A DNA stretch of 7,429 bases from the NCBI GenBank assembly GCA_946538475.1, contig CAMNGN010000096.1, forward strand, positions 1 to 7,429, written 5' to 3'. Shown here one piece after another: positions 6,580 to 7,429 of the stretch. The notes beneath the pieces are model-generated. The model was not told where the DNA came from. It worked only from the letters and a program-made list of their open reading frames with translations, and searched no databases. How positions within the stretch are numbered: the stretch's first letter is position 1; each line of letters starts with the position of its first letter. This DNA is from an uncultured Blautia sp. GTDB lineage: Bacteria > Bacillota > Clostridia > Lachnospirales > Lachnospiraceae. Made by a program: the position numbers and the translations under genes.

Positions 6580-6596
6580 TGTCGAATAATGTCGAA
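6580..6596. promoter_or_regulatory. Tandem TGTCGAA motifs, Spo0A-box-like
   Basis: TGTCGAA occurs on the plus strand at 6580-6586 and 6590-6596, start to start 10 bp, within the direct repeat GATGTCGAAT/AATGTCGAAT (6578-6597). TGTCGAA is the known 0A-box sequence, and a 10-bp step is the geometry of tandem Spo0A sites. They lie about +6 to +22 relative to the predicted transcript start, where binding would be expected to repress. Spo0A control is inferred; a plain 10-bp duplication is the alternative. Confidence 0.4.
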
Positions 6597-6607
6597 TGGT
6601 TATTCTC

Positions 6608-6636
6608 AGTATATCCGAACATCTGTTCGTTTTCAA
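6608..6636 (-). promoter_or_regulatory. Sigma-A promoter with LexA box in its spacer
   Basis: The minus strand reads TTGAAA (6636-6631), exactly 17 bp, then TATACT (6613-6608), a strong sigma-A promoter with a predicted start near 6601. It is the only good promoter seen between the rplA terminator and the 78-residue gene. Confidence 0.8.
6616..6629. promoter_or_regulatory. LexA/DinR (SOS) box
   Basis: The minus strand reads CGAACAGATGTTCG. The GAAC-N4-GTTC core is perfect, and 13 of 14 positions fit the Bacillus DinR consensus CGAACRNRYGTTYC. It fills the promoter spacer, so bound LexA would block RNA polymerase. Function is inferred from sequence and position. Confidence 0.82.
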
Positions 6637-6683
6637 TGCCATAAATCGGACTGAACCCAAAAAGGTGTATGCTTTATTTTTAG

Positions 6684-6715
6684 GCCGCAATCGCGCAGCA
6701 AGTACGCAATTCGGC
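6684..6715. repeat. Imperfect 11-bp inverted repeat between rplA terminator and SOS promoter
   Basis: Minus-strand GCCGAATTGCG (6715-6705) pairs with CGCGATTGCGGC (6695-6684), 11 pairs with one G-U and one bulged G, around a 9-base loop. No U-tract follows directly on either strand. It may be a backup hairpin after the terminator or a protein site; its role is unknown. Confidence 0.35.
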
Positions 6716-6727
6716 TGTGAATGGTAA

Positions 6728-6757
6728 CAAAAACGGCCCACTTCAAAAGCAGGCCGT
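6728..6757 (-). terminator. Intrinsic terminator of the rplA transcription unit
   Basis: On the minus strand ACGGCCTGC (6757-6749) pairs with GTGGGCCGT (6741-6733) around a 7-base loop, 9 pairs including two G-U, followed at once by TTTTTGTT. It lies 75 bases after the rplA stop. Confidence 0.85.
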
Positions 6758-6832
6758 CTTTGATCGTGAGCATTTGCAGTCGAAAATCCGGATATAGACT
6801 GTAAAAGCCCCATAAAAGGATAAATGGTTTAT

Positions 6833-7429
6833 TTATTGAGTCAGCTTGACAGGGTTAACCTTCACGCCCGGGCCCATGGTAGAGGTAAGAACTACGCTCT
6901 TCAGGAACTGGCCCTTGAGTGCTGCCGGTCTTGCCTTGACAATTGCTCCGATAAGTGTCTGGAAGTTGTCGTTCAGCTGTTCCTCGGTAAAGGAAGCCTT
7001 TCCGATCGGAACATGGATAATGTTGGTTTTGTCGAGACGATACTCAACTTTACCTGCTTTGATATCATTGATAGCCTTGGTGACGTCCATTGTTACGGTG
7101 CCGGCTTTCGGGTTAGGCATGAGGCCTTTCGGTCCAAGGATACGGCCCAGACGTCCTACAACACCCATCATGTCGGGAGTAGCAACGGCTACGTCGAAAT
7201 CGAGCCATCCTTCTTTCTGGATCTTCGGAACCAGTTCCTCAGCTCCTACGAAATCAGCGCCTGCAGCTTTAGCTTCTTCAGCCTTTGCGTCTCTTGCGAA
7301 TACAAGGACACGGACAGTTTTTCCTGTTCCGTGAGGCAGAACGACTGCACCACGGATCTGCTGATCTGCATGACGTCCATCGCAGCCTGTACGGATATGT
7401 GCTTCGATGGTCTCATCAAACTTTGCAAC
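6833..7429 (-). CDS. rplA: 50S ribosomal protein L1, 5' end outside window
   Basis: The frame stays open from the right edge to the stop at 6833, giving the last 198 residues of a protein usually about 230 long, so roughly 32 N-terminal residues are missing. Recognisable L1 stretches are GCDGRHADQQIRGAVVLPHG, GTGKTVRVLVFA, GADFVGAEELVPKI, DVAVATPDMM, GRLGRILGPKGLMPNPKAGT and the C-terminal VVLTSTMGPGVKV. L1 binds 23S rRNA to form the mobile L1 stalk that helps release deacylated tRNA from the E site. In several bacteria it also represses translation of its own rplK-rplA mRNA. rplK is expected just upstream, outside the window. Downstream there is a terminator, not rplJ-rplL, so the L10/L7-L12 genes must be elsewhere or transcribed separately. 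Confidence 0.97.
   Translation of the reverse strand, partial: VAKFDETIEAHIRTGCDGRHADQQIRGAVVLPHGTGKTVRVLVFARDAKAEEAKAAGADFVGAEELVPKIQKEGWLDFDVAVATPDMMGVVGRLGRILGPKGLMPNPKAGTVTMDVTKAINDIKAGKVEYRLDKTNIIHVPIGKASFTEEQLNDNFQTLIGAIVKARPAALKGQFLKSVVLTSTMGPGVKVNPVKLTQ

Noticed and set aside
6325..6813. A longer, 162-residue version of the 78-residue protein
   Set aside because: The extra 84 codons run through the rplA terminator, the hairpin, the promoter and the LexA box, and the upstream ATG has no ribosome binding site. The internal ATG at 6561 has a good one.
7246..7428. Minus-strand 60-codon frame at the right edge
   Set aside because: It is out of frame with rplA, which reads through this stretch with clear L1 motifs.

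Overview
The window looks like the chromosome of an anaerobic gut- or rumen-type Firmicute, most likely a Clostridia/Lachnospiraceae member. This is inferred from gene content: a BspA-like leucine-rich surface protein, cytoplasmic GH43 and GH2 glycosidases, a phage-tail-lysozyme-type secreted protein, Firmicutes-style AGGAGG ribosome binding sites and a Bacillus-type (GAAC-N4-GTTC) LexA box. Every supported gene is on the minus strand, so transcription runs from high to low coordinates. The long plus-strand reading frames are antisense shadows.

Read in the direction of transcription: (1) 7429-6833 is the 3' part of rplA (ribosomal protein L1), followed by an intrinsic terminator at 6728-6757 and no rplJ/rplL. 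(2) A 270-base gap holds an imperfect hairpin and a strong sigma-A-like promoter. Its 17-bp spacer carries a near-perfect LexA/DinR box, and two TGTCGAA (Spo0A-box-like) motifs exactly 10 bp apart lie just past the predicted start of transcription. This drives an unrecognised 78-residue protein and, 47 bases on, a YfcE/MJ0936-type metallophosphoesterase that ends in a terminator. (3) A second promoter (5681-5709) with a structured 5' leader drives a probable three-gene operon: a secreted phage-tail-lysozyme-like protein, a GH2 glycosidase starting 10 bases after its stop, and a GH43 xylosidase/arabinofuranosidase 24 bases after that. (4) After GH43 come two copies of a GGGGACGRTCC palindromic element, then a multi-helix leader RNA candidate, then the 5' part (361 codons) of a secreted BspA-like LRR protein with Cys/His repeats that runs off the left edge.

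GH2 and GH43 lack signal peptides, so they should act inside the cell on imported hemicellulose- or arabinogalactan-type oligosaccharides. No transporter or regulator is visible. The lysozyme-like and BspA-like proteins are exported, and each has a long acidic Glu/Ser/Thr/Pro-rich linker after its signal peptide. The least ordinary part of the window is the SOS-type (and perhaps Spo0A-linked) promoter in front of the small orphan protein and phosphoesterase. The candidate leader RNA before the BspA-like gene comes next. No CRISPR array, tRNA, rRNA, insertion sequence or phage module was seen.
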